Positions 1 to 11,749 of a stretch of DNA of 64,000 nt are shown in pieces. The stretch lies in contig CM018041.1 in NCBI GenBank assembly GCA_008638375.1, forward strand, positions 2,719,501 through 2,783,500. Direction: 5' to 3'. The notes beneath the pieces are model-generated. The model was not told where the DNA came from and ran no database searches. It saw only the letters and a list, made by a program, of their open reading frames with translations. Each line of letters starts with the position of its first letter. Positions within the stretch are counted from its first letter, which is position 1. The position numbers were made by a program, and so were the translations under genes. The DNA comes from Nyssa sinensis. Taxonomy: Eukaryota > Streptophyta > Magnoliopsida > Cornales > Nyssaceae.

Positions 1-830
1 TGTTGGATAAAATTTTAAATGTTTAAAAATTCGTTACTTTTTAAGGTTTCATATTAGGCTTTTGAAAAGCTTTGGATAAAAATTTTAGATAAAAACCATA
101 TCTTCAAATAACATTTTTACAAATTGTAAGAGCTCGGGCAATAACAAAAATAAAAAATAAAAAATTGCATGGATTTAGGGAGAAAAAAAAAATTGTACAG
201 GGAAGATGATAAATTCGTAAAATCGCTTGCAAAAGAAACCCCACTTCAAGGGTTGAAAATTGACTCTAGTTAATATATGAGAGGGTTAAACAAAAAAAGA
301 AAGAAAGGTTGATAGAATATTATATACCAAGCTTACACTTACCTTCTTCTACTTTTTTTATTCATTTTAAAAAATTCTAGGGCTAAGTGTTTTTTAATGT
401 CTTTTGAGATAAGCTATTAGAAGAGGAGGCGAGAAAAGAAAGAAAGTTTAATTTTTTTCTAATAATGAAAGAGGGGGGGAGTGAAAAATAGTGTAATCAT
501 TGAATTTTATTTGAAGAAGATGGAAGATGGAAAAAATGCTTTATTAATTAAATAAAAAAAGATGTAATAAGAATTTAGTTGTCTTAAAAAGGGACAAAAT
601 GAATAACCACTTGTCATCTTTTCCCTGCCTCTCCTATGGCTTTAGAAAGGAAGCAGAATAGATTTTTTTTTTAAGATATAAAGATGAGAGAGAAAAAATT
701 TATTCTTTTAAAAAAATTAATTTTAATAATTTTATCTCAATTTGATTTCACTTTTACTTTATTTTTAAGCTAAATTTAAATTAAGTTGTCAATTTCTTTC
801 ATTTTCTTTTTCTTTCAATTGATTAATTCC
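1..830. other. AT-rich upstream DNA, no gene seen
   Basis: Very AT-rich sequence with many A and T runs and no ORF or conserved protein segment that I recognise. It probably includes the distal promoter of the J-domain gene to its right. No clear transposon termini were seen. Confidence 0.5.
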
Positions 831-834
831 GAAC

Positions 835-971
835 GCACTGTTGGGTTTTGAAACAAGTTTCAGTTCCTTTGGGTCTCTTTCGTTTCAATTTGGTGGGAAA
901 CCAAAGGTTAACTTGTCAACAGATACATGATGATTCGAATTTCCTCATCTGCATAAGCCTGGTCTCTCTGG
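835..971 (+). other. Putative non-coding first exon of the J-domain gene
   Basis: The segment is less AT-rich than its surroundings and ends in a plausible donor (CTCTGG|GTAATT, GT at 972). A matching acceptor, a T-rich tract ending in AAATCAG, lies at 2754, just before the leader of the 2922 start codon. This gives a 5' UTR intron of about 1.8 kb, which contains a (TA)n microsatellite. The left boundary is a guess; transcript data would set it. Confidence 0.4.
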
Positions 972-1829
972 GTAATTACTAAATGCCTTTCCACTTTTGT
1001 TTCTTAAATTATATAATATGTATGGATGTATGTATATAGACACACATATAGCTTCTAGGGTTTCGGTTTAAAGTACGTTTTGAGTAAATTTTGACCGTTG
1101 CGACTCGTTTGATACCTCAACTCTTTAGATCCACGGGGAGTTTTGTTGTTTGAATTTGATTTTTGAGTCTATTTGACTGGTAAATTCTGACAATTACTGG
1201 TCATTGTTGCTATTTGATGTTCGTTGTAGATTAGAGGTTGAGTCGCGTTCTGATTGTTGGTTTTAATTCAGTTCCATGTTTTAAAGACTGCGAATTTGAG
1301 TTTGTTACATTGTATATATGTATAAGAGAAATGCTTGATGATATCAAGGAAAATCATGTTGCTGATCAACAAACTGACTGAAGGAATTCAACGCATCCAA
1401 GAAGGCTTTTACAATATAGGAAAAATTCTTCAAGAATAGAGTTGTGATGTTTTTTAGCATTGTTCGTCCATTCGACAGAATTTTAAGAAAACCACGAACT
1501 TATACATTTGTTTGTGGTTTTAAAGTGTCTTGACAAGAAATTGGGCTTTGATGTTTACCATGGAGTTACTCAAGAAAGGAATCCGTCAAACTTTGATTAC
1601 AAACGTTGGAGAATGGGAAATCAAGTGCTTACTTGTGGAAATTTTGTTCATTAAAATTTGGGATCCGGGAGGGAATGAATTATTTTGTAAAAGTGACCTT
1701 GAGGGCAAGGTCATTCAGAGGTGGATGGAATGATGCGCACCTATTTTTTTAGGAATATTTTAGTATTACATATAGCAGTTAGATATATATTAGTGGGTTA
1801 ATGTTGGTTGTTAGAAGTTATCTTTATTG

Positions 1830-1859
<30 letters not shown>
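1830..1859. repeat. (TA)n microsatellite
   Basis: About 15 uninterrupted TA dinucleotides, inside the inferred 5' UTR intron of the J-domain gene. Confidence 0.9.
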
Positions 1860-1862
<3 letters not shown>

Positions 1863-2853
1863 AGAAGCCGAATGGCTGGGGAATAAGGAAGAATTGTTTT
1901 AGAAAAATTGGGCTTTGCTCACAGGATCTCTGGTTCTCCTCGTATTGAACTTATCGGAGGCTCTACTCCCTCAAAGTGGGTCTCTTATCTTTTCTATTTT
2001 CTTCATTTACTTGGAAAAAAATATCAGATGGGTTTGATTTTGTAAATGCGAGAATTTGAAGTTTGGGGATGTGAAAATAAGAGCACTGCTATTGCTTTGA
2101 GACGTGTATGAAACAAGTAATTCTAAGTGATTTCATGTGGAGTAATGAAGAGAGTTGGTGTTAATTTTCCACATTTAACGAGACTGTACCAATTTGTAAG
2201 AATTTTGGTATTTAAAAGCGTTTAGACGTTTAAATTTTGATGAGGATAAATAGTTGCGGTACCAATACAACTAATGTATATTCCTTATAGAACAGATGAA
2301 ATTTGTTGTTCCTGAGCAATGATACACTCACACGAGCATCTATATTAGAGTATAGATGTAGACATGGCCCAGAATTGTAATGAATTAGCACACTTCTAAC
2401 TGTGGAAATAATAAAGATCCAAAATTTTAAAGATTCTAGGCACTATTCTGAACCAGCTACCAATCACTTCACTGGAAGCAGATAAATACTTGAAATAGAG
2501 ACACTCCGTTCCAAATCACTTCACTGGATTTGGTGGAAATTAAGAGCAAATGGGATTGTAAGAATTGTACTTTTTGAAACTAGAATTATAACATAAAATT
2601 CATTTGGTTTTGGTTAAAATTTGACACATTTCTTGTTATTGTTGTAAATTAAAAGGTCTTTACAAGGATGGACATATTATTATTATTATTTACATTTTTT
2701 GTTATATAAATTGTTTTTTTAAATGTTGGTTTGTTCTAATTTGTCCCAAATCAGGTACTGTGGGACAATTGGACGGGCCTCTGTTTTATAGCAAGGAAGA
2801 ACCTTAGGTTCTAGCATCTGATACTTGTGCCTAAATCCTTGGTTTCCAGATTG

Positions 2854-2955
2854 ATGTCCCTAGTGACCCAATATAAGAAACATCCAGGTGAACAACAAAC
2901 ATATTGTACAGTGGCAAAATTATGGACTGTAATAGAAATGAGGCCCTCAGGGTGA
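2854..2955 (+). promoter_or_regulatory. Upstream ORF overlapping the J-protein start codon
   Basis: An ATG at 2854 opens a 33-codon frame that ends at TGA 2953-2955, past the main ATG at 2922 and in another frame. It lies downstream of the inferred splice acceptor at 2754, so it should be in the mRNA. An overlapping uORF normally lowers translation of the main ORF unless ribosomes scan past it. There is no evidence that the peptide itself matters. Confidence 0.5.
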
Positions 2956-5273
2956 AATTAATTGCTGAGAAAAAGTTGACGGAGAGGGATTTTGCTGGTG
3001 CAAAGAAATTTGCCTTGAAGGCCCAAAGTTTGTATCCTGAGCTGGAAGATCTTTCCCAACTGTTGACAACTCTTGATGTTTATATCTCTGCAGGGAATAA
3101 AATAAGTGGGGAATTGGATTGGTATGGAATACTAGGTGTAAACCCCTTGGCAGATGATGAGACACTGAAGAAACAATACATGAAGTTGGCTCTTATGCTT
3201 AATCCTGTTACAAATAAATATGTGGGCGCAGATGGTGCATTTAAACTTCTTTCAGAAGCATGGAATTTGTTGTCTGATAAGACCAAGAGGTTGGCATATA
3301 ACCAGAGGAGTTCAAAAGGATTCCAACAGAAATTTCCTGCTTGGAAAAGGAGTCCATCATTACCCCCCAGAGCACCCCCCAGTGCAAATGGTTTTCATAA
3401 TTTTACCAGTAGTGCAACTTCAAATGCAAAGATTCAGAACAATGGCATTCAGGCATGTCCCACCGCAGTTCCACCTCTGTCCCATCAAAGAACTGATACT
3501 TTTTGGACGATTTGTCATCGATGCAAGATGCATTATGAATATCTTAAGATGTATCTCAACCATACTCTCCTTTGCCCTAATTGTCATGGGGCTTTTTTAG
3601 CTTCAGAGACGGCTGCTCCTTCCAAATTTTCCAAGTCATCCAACTTATCTTCTCACCAAAGGCATCAGAACTCAAGCCATCATGTGACTAATACTAATAC
3701 ATTTGACCAGGGAAGTAATGCTGGAGCTGCTCAAAATTCAGGACCAGGAGGATCTGCAGTTGTTAACTCATTGAATCACACGCATGTCCATCAGGGTCCA
3801 TTCTCTAGGATGGCCAATGTTGATAACACAGTTACCTTTCCTTCCACTGCCGCAAAAGCTGCAAACATTGTTCAGCAGGCAAACGAGAATGTGAAAAGAG
3901 AGCGCGAGGCGGGACAGACTGCTGCCTGGGGGGAGAGTAGCCATGTTTCTAGCTCAGTTCTCGAAGAAGAGAGACTTCTGAAAAAGAGAAGTGGACTAGA
4001 TCATAATGGTATAGGATATAGAGGCAACGTGGCTAATCAAATGGCAATGGGAAATGGCAGAACTGGCACAGGAAGCGTGTTCAGAGTAGGAAAAGGTGGT
4101 CATGTAACAAGATCGATCTATGGTTTTTCTGGTATTTATAACAAACCTAACAGCACTAGAGAGTTGACGTTGCTTGAAATCCGAAATATGCTGTTGGAGA
4201 AGGCTCGGACAGAAATTCGCAAGAAGTTGAATGAACAGATCTCAGAGAATATAGCCAAGGCTGCAGACAAAGGGAAAGAGAAGGTGAAAGTGAGCAAAAA
4301 AGAAAAAGAAGGTCGTGCTGTAAAGAATGATGCATTTGACCGAAATGGGTCTGCTGAGTCCTCTGACACTCAGAGGGGAGACCAAGCCAAGAAACATTTT
4401 CCTAGCACTCTAGCTGATGATACAGATAAGGAGCCCATTGCACCAATTTCAATTGATGTTCCAGATCCTGATTTTCATGATTTTGACCTAGACCGGACAG
4501 AGAAATGTTTTGGAGAAAATCAGGTTTGGGCTGCTTATGACAGCGACGACGGCATGCCCCGTTTCTATGCTATGATTCAGAAGGTAATCTCCTTGAAGCC
4601 GTTCAAGTTGCGGATCAGTTGGCTTAACTCAAAAAGCACAAATGAATTTGGTCTGGTAGACTGGATAGGTTCTGGTTTCTATAAAACTTGTGGGGATTTT
4701 AGGGTTGGCAAGCATGAAATCAATAAATCATTAAATTATTTCTCACATAAGGTTAAGTGGACGAAAGGCACACGTGGGGCTGTTTGCATATTTCCCAAAA
4801 AGGGGGATGTGTGGGCTTTATATAGAAACTGGTCTGCTGATTGGAACGAGCATACCCCGGATGAAGTGATACACAAGTATGACATGGTTGAAGTGCTTGA
4901 TGACTATAACGAAGATCAAGGTGTGTCTGTTACTCCTCTTATTAAGGTAGCTGGTTTCAGGACAGTATTTCATCCACATCTGGACCCTGTGCGAGCAAGG
5001 AGGATTCCAAAAGAAGAGATGTTCAGATTCTCTCACCAGGTTCCGAACTACTTGCTTACCGGCCAAGAAACTCAAAATGCTCCAAAGGGCTGCAAGGAGC
5101 TGGACCCAGCTGCCACTCCTTTGGAACTTCTCCAGGTAATAACAGAAGCTAATGAGGTTCCAATAGTGAAGAATGGTAAAAATGTTGATGAGATAGTTAA
5201 TAGTGCTGCAAAGGTTAAAGAAGAAGTGACGGTAGAGAATGGTGATGAAACTAAGGAGAGAGAATGGGCTTAA
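2922..5273 (+). CDS. DUF3444 J-domain protein with degenerate HPD motif
   Basis: A single coding exon of 783 aa. The ATG at 2922 fits the family start (MDCN, then EA and a K/E-rich helix); the open frame extends to 2904 but that codon is TTG. Visible parts: an N-terminal helical region (1-60) with the family-typical GAKK and LYPEL motifs; a J domain at about 66-127 with DWYGIL, KKQYMKLAL and AFKLLSEAWNLLSD; a zinc-ribbon-like pair of CxxC motifs at Cys198/201 and Cys218/221; a Ser/Asn-rich linker; a lysine-rich stretch near 446-463 that could be a nuclear localisation signal; and a DUF3444 domain at about 511-725 (FGENQVWAAYD, VDWIGSGF, GDVWALYRNW). The loop after J-domain helix II reads LNPVTNK where the family usually has HPDKNK, so the catalytic His-Pro-Asp that stimulates Hsp70 ATPase is absent (N94-P95-V96). 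It is probably a J-like protein that cannot activate Hsp70 in the usual way. Its cellular role is unknown. Confidence 0.9.
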   Translation: MDCNRNEALRVKLIAEKKLTERDFAGAKKFALKAQSLYPELEDLSQLLTTLDVYISAGNKISGELDWYGILGVNPLADDETLKKQYMKLALMLNPVTNKYVGADGAFKLLSEAWNLLSDKTKRLAYNQRSSKGFQQKFPAWKRSPSLPPRAPPSANGFHNFTSSATSNAKIQNNGIQACPTAVPPLSHQRTDTFWTICHRCKMHYEYLKMYLNHTLLCPNCHGAFLASETAAPSKFSKSSNLSSHQRHQNSSHHVTNTNTFDQGSNAGAAQNSGPGGSAVVNSLNHTHVHQGPFSRMANVDNTVTFPSTAAKAANIVQQANENVKREREAGQTAAWGESSHVSSSVLEEERLLKKRSGLDHNGIGYRGNVANQMAMGNGRTGTGSVFRVGKGGHVTRSIYGFSGIYNKPNSTRELTLLEIRNMLLEKARTEIRKKLNEQISENIAKAADKGKEKVKVSKKEKEGRAVKNDAFDRNGSAESSDTQRGDQAKKHFPSTLADDTDKEPIAPISIDVPDPDFHDFDLDRTEKCFGENQVWAAYDSDDGMPRFYAMIQKVISLKPFKLRISWLNSKSTNEFGLVDWIGSGFYKTCGDFRVGKHEINKSLNYFSHKVKWTKGTRGAVCIFPKKGDVWALYRNWSADWNEHTPDEVIHKYDMVEVLDDYNEDQGVSVTPLIKVAGFRTVFHPHLDPVRARRIPKEEMFRFSHQVPNYLLTGQETQNAPKGCKELDPAATPLELLQVITEANEVPIVKNGKNVDEIVNSAAKVKEEVTVENGDETKEREWA

Positions 5274-7270
5274 CAAAGTAGATGAGCAGCAGCAATGTAG
5301 ATAGTGCTGGAAAACTAAGCAGAATATGGAGATTGCTGAAGATACATCTGAAAGTTGAGTTTTTGGTTATGCAGGCCTGACTAGAACTGAAAGAGATTCG
5401 ACATTTTGGTGAAAAATTGAATTGAATGTGAATTTTACCATTCTTAATTTTTGTGGCTATGTAGTTCTGGCACTGTGCTAAAACTCATGTATAGCTATCC
5501 ACGGATCAAGTGTAACCCCAATTTTTTCTTCAAATTGAATATTGTGTAGAAGATGAAGATACATGGTTCTTCTTCCTTGTATAGGTCAACGGTGAATGCT
5601 TCCCTTCCCACTAGATCTCCTTTTAAGGTTAGGGCTGCATACTTTTTGTTCATGATACTTATATAATGTAGAGTACATTGTTCTTCTTGTAATTTATTTT
5701 TCTAGAGCCATCTTTACACGGTTTCTTGTTCTTTGTATCAACAACTGGTAAAATTATCTTGTCAAATGTGCTTCTTGATATGTAGTATTATCAAAGATCA
5801 TTTGTTTAATCCTTTTATTCATCTAGGATACTGTTTTGTAAGAATTGGTGGTGCAGACAAAAATGGTATAAATGTCACATTTAATTATGTTATTTCTCTT
5901 TCACTAGAATTGATGATATCCTTGATTCAGATATATATGGTTGCCTCGTAAACTTCAGAAAATAGATTTTCACATGGCAGACTTGCAGAGCTCTGGATTT
6001 TTTATTTTTGTTTTGTTTTACTTTAAATCCAATTTTATTATTTCCAGTCATCATTGTCGCATCAAAGTAGTTTGAGAATTTTTTTTCTTCCTTTTATTAG
6101 GTTAAGAATAATATAACTGTTCAATTATTTCCCGTCTCCATGGCCCAATTGTCTTATCATATACTATTATAGCCTGCTGTTTGAGGCACATTACTTTTGG
6201 CCATATCACCCTTACCCGCGTATGCAACGATTGGCCTTCATTGCACAAGGCCAACTGCCAGTAGTCTAGCCCTCCTCAACTTGTGTATTGATTCTTGGTT
6301 TCTTCTTCTTTACTTGGATACAGCTCAGGTGTCTCCTGTTGCATTTAGGGTTCAAATATATATAGATTTATACACAAATGCAGATTTAAAAAAAAAACAT
6401 TTGCAGTGTGTGGAAATTTCACATGGCTTGGGAAATGTCAGTCTACACATTCAGGAAATTGGGATTTGGGAAACAGTGATCAGATGAAAAATTGAATAGA
6501 GATCATTGGTCTCCTATTTTATTTTATTTTTGGACAAGGAAAAAAAAACTTCATTACCAACACAAATATAATATGAGCAGAGGTTGAAGCCAATGGAATA
6601 GAATACTGATGCTGAACAGGAATGCGAACTCTGTCGGCAAATAGAACCAATTGTTCCTAAAGAAATCTTTGTAACCTATAGCACTCATGTAACAATAGGT
6701 GTGTACAGTTAAGTCTCTAATAATTAATATTTAATAATAATTTTTATTAAAAAACTTATCAATATGACATGTTCGGATGTGATGATTTTGATTCTACATG
6801 ATATGATTTTCAAATCATATCCTCACACTTCATATTAGATATACGATTTTATAGAACTGATTGCGTCAGGCAAGTCCACTTCTTCTAAAGACGATTATCT
6901 AAACTGATACTGTTGCATTTTTCTTTAATCCATAGTCAATAGTTGTCCCTGATTATGAAAAATTGACCCAAAATACCAAAATTCATATACATAATTTTTT
7001 GATCAACGTATTCGGTGACCAAGTGATATTTCATGTCTCATCTTATAGAACAGGTTACGATAACTTATAAATAAATACTTATTTCATTGGGAAAAAAATA
7101 TATTACATGTTTTTTTCTCTTTAGTTTAGTCAGTCATTAGGGTTGACGATATTAATATATTTTTTTTTTAATACAATGATAAAAAAATAAAAAATAATTA
7201 TTTAAATATCTGTATGCACTAAAACTCAAATCTGAGTACTCTAATAACCTGCGTGATTATCGGTTCAATA
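5274..7270. other. 3' UTR of the J-protein gene and intergenic DNA
   Basis: The first 350-400 bases are probably the 3' UTR. The rest is AT-rich with only short, unconvincing ORFs. An A-rich stretch near 6535-6560 (GGACAAGG then A9) resembles the tail of a retroposon but has no further support. Confidence 0.4.
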
Positions 7271-7677
7271 TTCTTAATAACCCGCGTGCTTATTAATATT
7301 CTTATTCTTATAACCCGCGCGGAGACTAATGACCAGAGTGAGGAGAATTGAGTATGTAAGAGATTTCAAAATGGTTAAATAAAGGAATTGAGAGTTGCAC
7401 TTTCTATCTCTCTCCCCCTCTGCCTCCGCTAATTTCTGGGTATTTTCAACAAAGAAATATTTAATACCGGCCTGGTCCCACCCCACCACCCGGGAGAAAG
7501 TGAGCATCAGCAATCCCTTTCTTATATTTAAGTATTAAGGGCAAAGATGGTCAGGTGAATTGGCTGAAAAAGCATGGAGGAAGCTTCATGGCCAATTCCA
7601 TTTCCAAAGACCATGCATTTCTAGAACAACACCCTTTTTGCTCTCTTTGCTACCCCACCTGGACTTGCTTACTTTTA

Positions 7678-8525
7678 TGCCATGTTTGATAAGTCGAAAT
7701 GAGAATAGAAATAAAATGTGCATTTTTTATATTATTCTATTCTTGTGTTTGTTTAAATTTTTTAGGTCAAAATAGTCATTCTAAACGAAATGACTATTCC
7801 CAAAAAAGTTAAAACTTTCATTCTTTACCAAAAGTCACGGAATGCTTATTTCATTCCTTACCAAAATTTTTAATTTTTTTTTTGCCAATAAAACAAATGC
7901 ATGTTGAATTTTTATTTATTTATTAAACGTACATAAAAACTTTAAAATTTATACAAATACTTTGAATATCTAACTTAATATTAATTTCATTCCAATAATT
8001 TGACACAGTTCAAATCGAATACAGTAATGTAATTGTCATTCTATTATTAGGTATTCAGTCAAACAAAAGAATAAAATAATTATTCTTATTCCATTCCTGC
8101 TCTACTCTATTCCTGATGCTATTCCATTCTTATCTTATTCCATTCTAACGTACCAAACGTACCCTTATAATTCCATCAAACATGTTTGTTTATTTTACCT
8201 TACATGCCACTGCAACTTAAATAGTAATGTCATGTATGGTACAGTAGTATGGTCATTTCATAAATGTATATTCTAATTTTTTCATTCTTTTTTTTTATTT
8301 GGTATGAGTTGTTTTTCATTTTTTATTCTTGTTTAGTATGATTTGTTTTTCATTATTTATTCTTGTTTGGTATGATTTAAAATACCTATTTTATAAAATG
8401 GATATTTTATTAAAAATCGTTTCAAGTATTTCTTTGGCTTAAATGAGTAATTCTCATTTCATTTTATTTTCTATTTCATTTCATGAAATAATCATTCCAT
8501 TCTTGCGTACCAAACAAAGCCTGAG
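7678..8525. mobile_element. Possible non-autonomous DNA transposon(s), ATTCCATTC-rich
   Basis: The segment is packed with ATTCCATT/ATTCTTATT words and their complements. Its ends carry inverted GCCATGTTTGATAAG and CGTACCAAAC-type sequence (8150-8160 and again 8505-8515), as in common plant hAT-like MITEs. Two CGTACCAAAC ends suggest either two overlapping copies or an internal duplication. I could not read a clean target-site duplication, so the boundaries are approximate. Confidence 0.4.
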
Positions 8526-9657
8526 AGTCCATTTATTTTTTCTTAACGAGATTAGCTTATCGCGTTTGAGTGATAAATTAAGTACTTCATTCGAAACTAA
8601 CCGTTTGGATAAATTAAGTTGGAATCAGCTTGCTTACAGTGGGGTTCACACTTTTTAAGTTGAAATCAACTTATTTCAATAAGTACTTAAATGAAAAAAA
8701 AATTTCAATAAGTTGTTCCTTGATACTCAATTGATTAAACTAGTGAAAAGTAATATAGTGCTCATTTGGATGAGTTAAGAAAAAGTGCGGTTTGAATTAA
8801 GTTGCGGTTTGAAAAAATAACAGTAAAAAAATATTGTTTGAGTTAAGTTATTTAGTCTTTGAATGAATGTATTTAACAAATACTTAAATGATATTATAGT
8901 ATTTGGATCAACTATTAATAGATATTACTAGGTTATTTTTTGAAAAAGTTACACGGAAAAACTTTTTAAAGAATTTCATTTTGGATTAAGTGTAACTAAT
9001 AAGTCAAACCAAATATCAAACAAATTAAAAAAGATCATTTTGAATTTGAAAAAAATCATTAAATATGGTTTAAAAATAGAACCAAATATAACCATATTAT
9101 TATCTAATTATGTATTTATGTCTATCCGTTGTTTAATTTTAACAATTATTTATTCCTTACAGTACTTTTATAAACAGATGAAGCAAATTGACACTAAACA
9201 ACCCAATTAAATGTCAAATCTTGAAAATCGACAACAAATCTTGCTCTCATAAATTATGAATTCACAATAATCTTTCCCGATCAAGTGCGCATGCATATAG
9301 TTTGATAAGATGGAGAAAACAATGAATTGAACAACGTGAGATTTTTTGTAGATATTGTTGGGTATCAATCATCGATGAGGATGCTATTTTAAGGTTTCTG
9401 TATTACTATTAATGTTGCTTAAAACGGTAAAAGAAATATTACCAACAAGAATCGCTGGTCATGGTGTCATGTCAACACAAGAAAAAATTAAATCATCTCG
9501 TGATATACACAACTCATTTTATTATTATGGGTTAGCCCCTGGATTCAACACGTTGGAGTCACGTCTTGTCCATTAAAGAACTAACAAGGGAAACCCTACC
9601 TATTTTCCAAGTTTTTTTTTCTTATTGTAATATCTCTCTCACTCACACACACACACA

Positions 9658-10053
9658 ATAACTTGGGTTTATTTTGTCAATGACCTTGTAAATATGTGTG
9701 TGTGAATATGCTAAGATAGAGAAGCGTTCTAAGACATAAAAGGATTAAGCCAACTCTCCCTTTAAGAGTCAGATTCTTTTGAGGTGGATTTAGTTTACTT
9801 GAATCTTCTACGGCATGCACCCTTTTTCACCTTATGTTCATTAAAAAAGAAAATAAATTATACATTGAATAAGAACTTTGTGCGTTAGTTGCATTTAAGA
9901 CTTCATTCTCCCCTCAAGAGTCAAATCCTTTTAAGGTGAATTTAGTGAACTTAAGTCTTTTATTTCCTGTACTCTTCTCTACCTAATTTTGATAAAGAAA
10001 AAAAAATGAAGTATACTAACTTGGATTTATTTCGTCAATGACTTTAGTAGTCG
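9658..10053. repeat. Diverged local duplication
   Basis: Two sequence blocks each occur twice. A block starting TAACTTGGGTTTATTT at 9658 recurs near 10017 (TAACTTGGATTTATTT). A block of about 50 bases, CTCC..AAGAGTCA.ATTCTTTT..GGTG.ATTTAGT, is found near 9757 and again near 9909. The order is a-b-b-a in the same orientation. No coding potential; the origin is unknown. Confidence 0.55.
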
Positions 10054-10497
10054 AATGACATAATCTTAGTACTTTTTTCTAGTGGCAACAACGAAAATTT
10101 ATGTCTTATTAATAATGTGAGAGTCTCTTATTAACTTAAAAGTTTTGAACTTTTAACATAAGAAAGAAAAAAAAAAAAAGAACTTGGGTACAGATGTCAA
10201 AATTTTCATCTGCCTGAGTGAAAAACTTTTTTTTTTTTTCCACTCAAACTCTAAATTTTTATTGGAAAATTTTAATATAATTACAAAAATGTTTTGACAA
10301 TATGTTAGGTAAACTTATGTGACCTGGCGGTTCAGCACCGACTTAGTATTTTACAGGTCCGAAGGATATTTTAGTAATTCTCATGTAGATTTGTTTGCAG
10401 TTGGTTTCATTTATGGCAGATTTTCCGTAATTCCCACAAATTTAATTATCCTGAAAAATGGTAATTTCCTCACTAACCCCTAAACCCTTTTTCTCTG

Positions 10498-10510
10498 TCT
10501 ATAAATATAA
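10498..10510 (+). promoter_or_regulatory. TATA box of an orphan leader exon
   Basis: TCTATAAATATAA followed 25-35 bases later by a C run and CT-rich sequence is a typical plant core promoter with a pyrimidine-rich initiator region. Confidence 0.5.
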
Positions 10511-10534
10511 TCTCTCCATTACCGTCTCCTCTCC

Positions 10535-10670
10535 CCCCCCCCCCCCCCGTCTCTCTCTCTCTCTAAAGTCTATCTCTCTCTAGCTTTCCGATCGAGCTCA
10601 TTTCTTTCATCTCAAGCTCTTCTGCTACCATCTACAACGGTTGAGATTCTCAAAGATTGCTGAAAGATCA
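10535..10670 (+). other. Candidate transcribed leader exon with a strong 5' splice site
   Basis: CT-rich sequence downstream of the TATA box ends at AAAGATCA|GTAAGTTTTT, a near-perfect donor with GT at 10671. No coding exon follows for almost 6 kb; the next gene on this strand is TPP at 16.6 kb. It could be the 5' UTR exon of TPP across a very long intron, or the first exon of a non-coding RNA. The region 10.7-11.75 kb is noticeably less AT-rich than the flanks, which fits transcribed or regulatory DNA. Confidence 0.45.
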
Positions 10671-11749
10671 GTAAGTTTTTTGTCATTTTATATAAATTCT
10701 TTCACTTTTTTTTCTCTATATAACCCATCTGTCTCTACATGTTACTTTGTTCTTATGATAATTTGAGAAATCATCGTCTTTCGTGAACGTTTATAGATCT
10801 CTCACTCTTCACATCTTGCATTCAGTTCTCATTTATGCATGCATGTTCTTGATTTTCCGGCGAAGTACGGGAATTGCCTTAGCCGGTGGAATTCCCATGC
10901 TTATTTTGGACTTTTTATTTTTTCATCATGCGTCTTTACCGGCGAAACTGGTGGCCAGGTCCTTCCGTTCACGTTCGTCGTTCGCCGTTAAACCGCCAGA
11001 TTTTATTTATATTTATATTTTTAATATTAATGTTTACGGCGCATTTTAGCAACGTATACTGCGGTTTCTGAGGGCAGGAGGAACGAACGAAAAAGCGGTT
11101 GGTGTTCGGTTTTTTTATCCTCCGGAGTAGCAAATCAGATCAAAGTCTAGCCCACGCGACCTTGTGAGCCGTGGAAAGCTTCTCATTTCCTTAGAACCAG
11201 TAAATGCCTTGTATGGTACTCACGCGCCAATACAATTTATTAATGCTGTTGTCCCCGAATGGTTTTTCGGTTACTTTCCCTGTTTTCACTTCTTTCAATG
11301 GTAGATACGTGTCGTATATTCGCCTCACACGTGGTCAGTGTTGGGTCCACTTTTGACTAGGCCACAGAGGCCTGCTGACCCATCAGGCCCACAAAAGTGC
11401 AAAACTACTTTTGGATTTTTCTCAGAAGACATCCACAAAAGGACGATGACTCCCTTGGGGCCTGGGAGTTTTCTCTGCGGTTTGGCCCCTTTTCTCATTC
11501 ATTCAACGTGGTCTTGATCGGTCCATTGAATAGACGGTTCTGATTAGTTATTAGTTACACGTGTACGTTCTTTCGGTTAATGTCGCGGGCCTTTACTAGT
11601 CGGCGTTAGTTGGGGAATTTGGGCCCCGCCCTTATGGAACCACCAAAACCCCAAAACGGTTACGACAGGCTCTGACGGCAGTGTCGTTTGTGACGCTGAA
11701 CATCGTCACCGGTCTTCTGTCTCCCTCTTTCTTTCTTTTTTAAACTAGT

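Noticed and set aside
2904..2921. Start of the J-protein at 2904
   Set aside because: The codon is TTG; the ATG at 2922 matches the family N-terminus MDCN.
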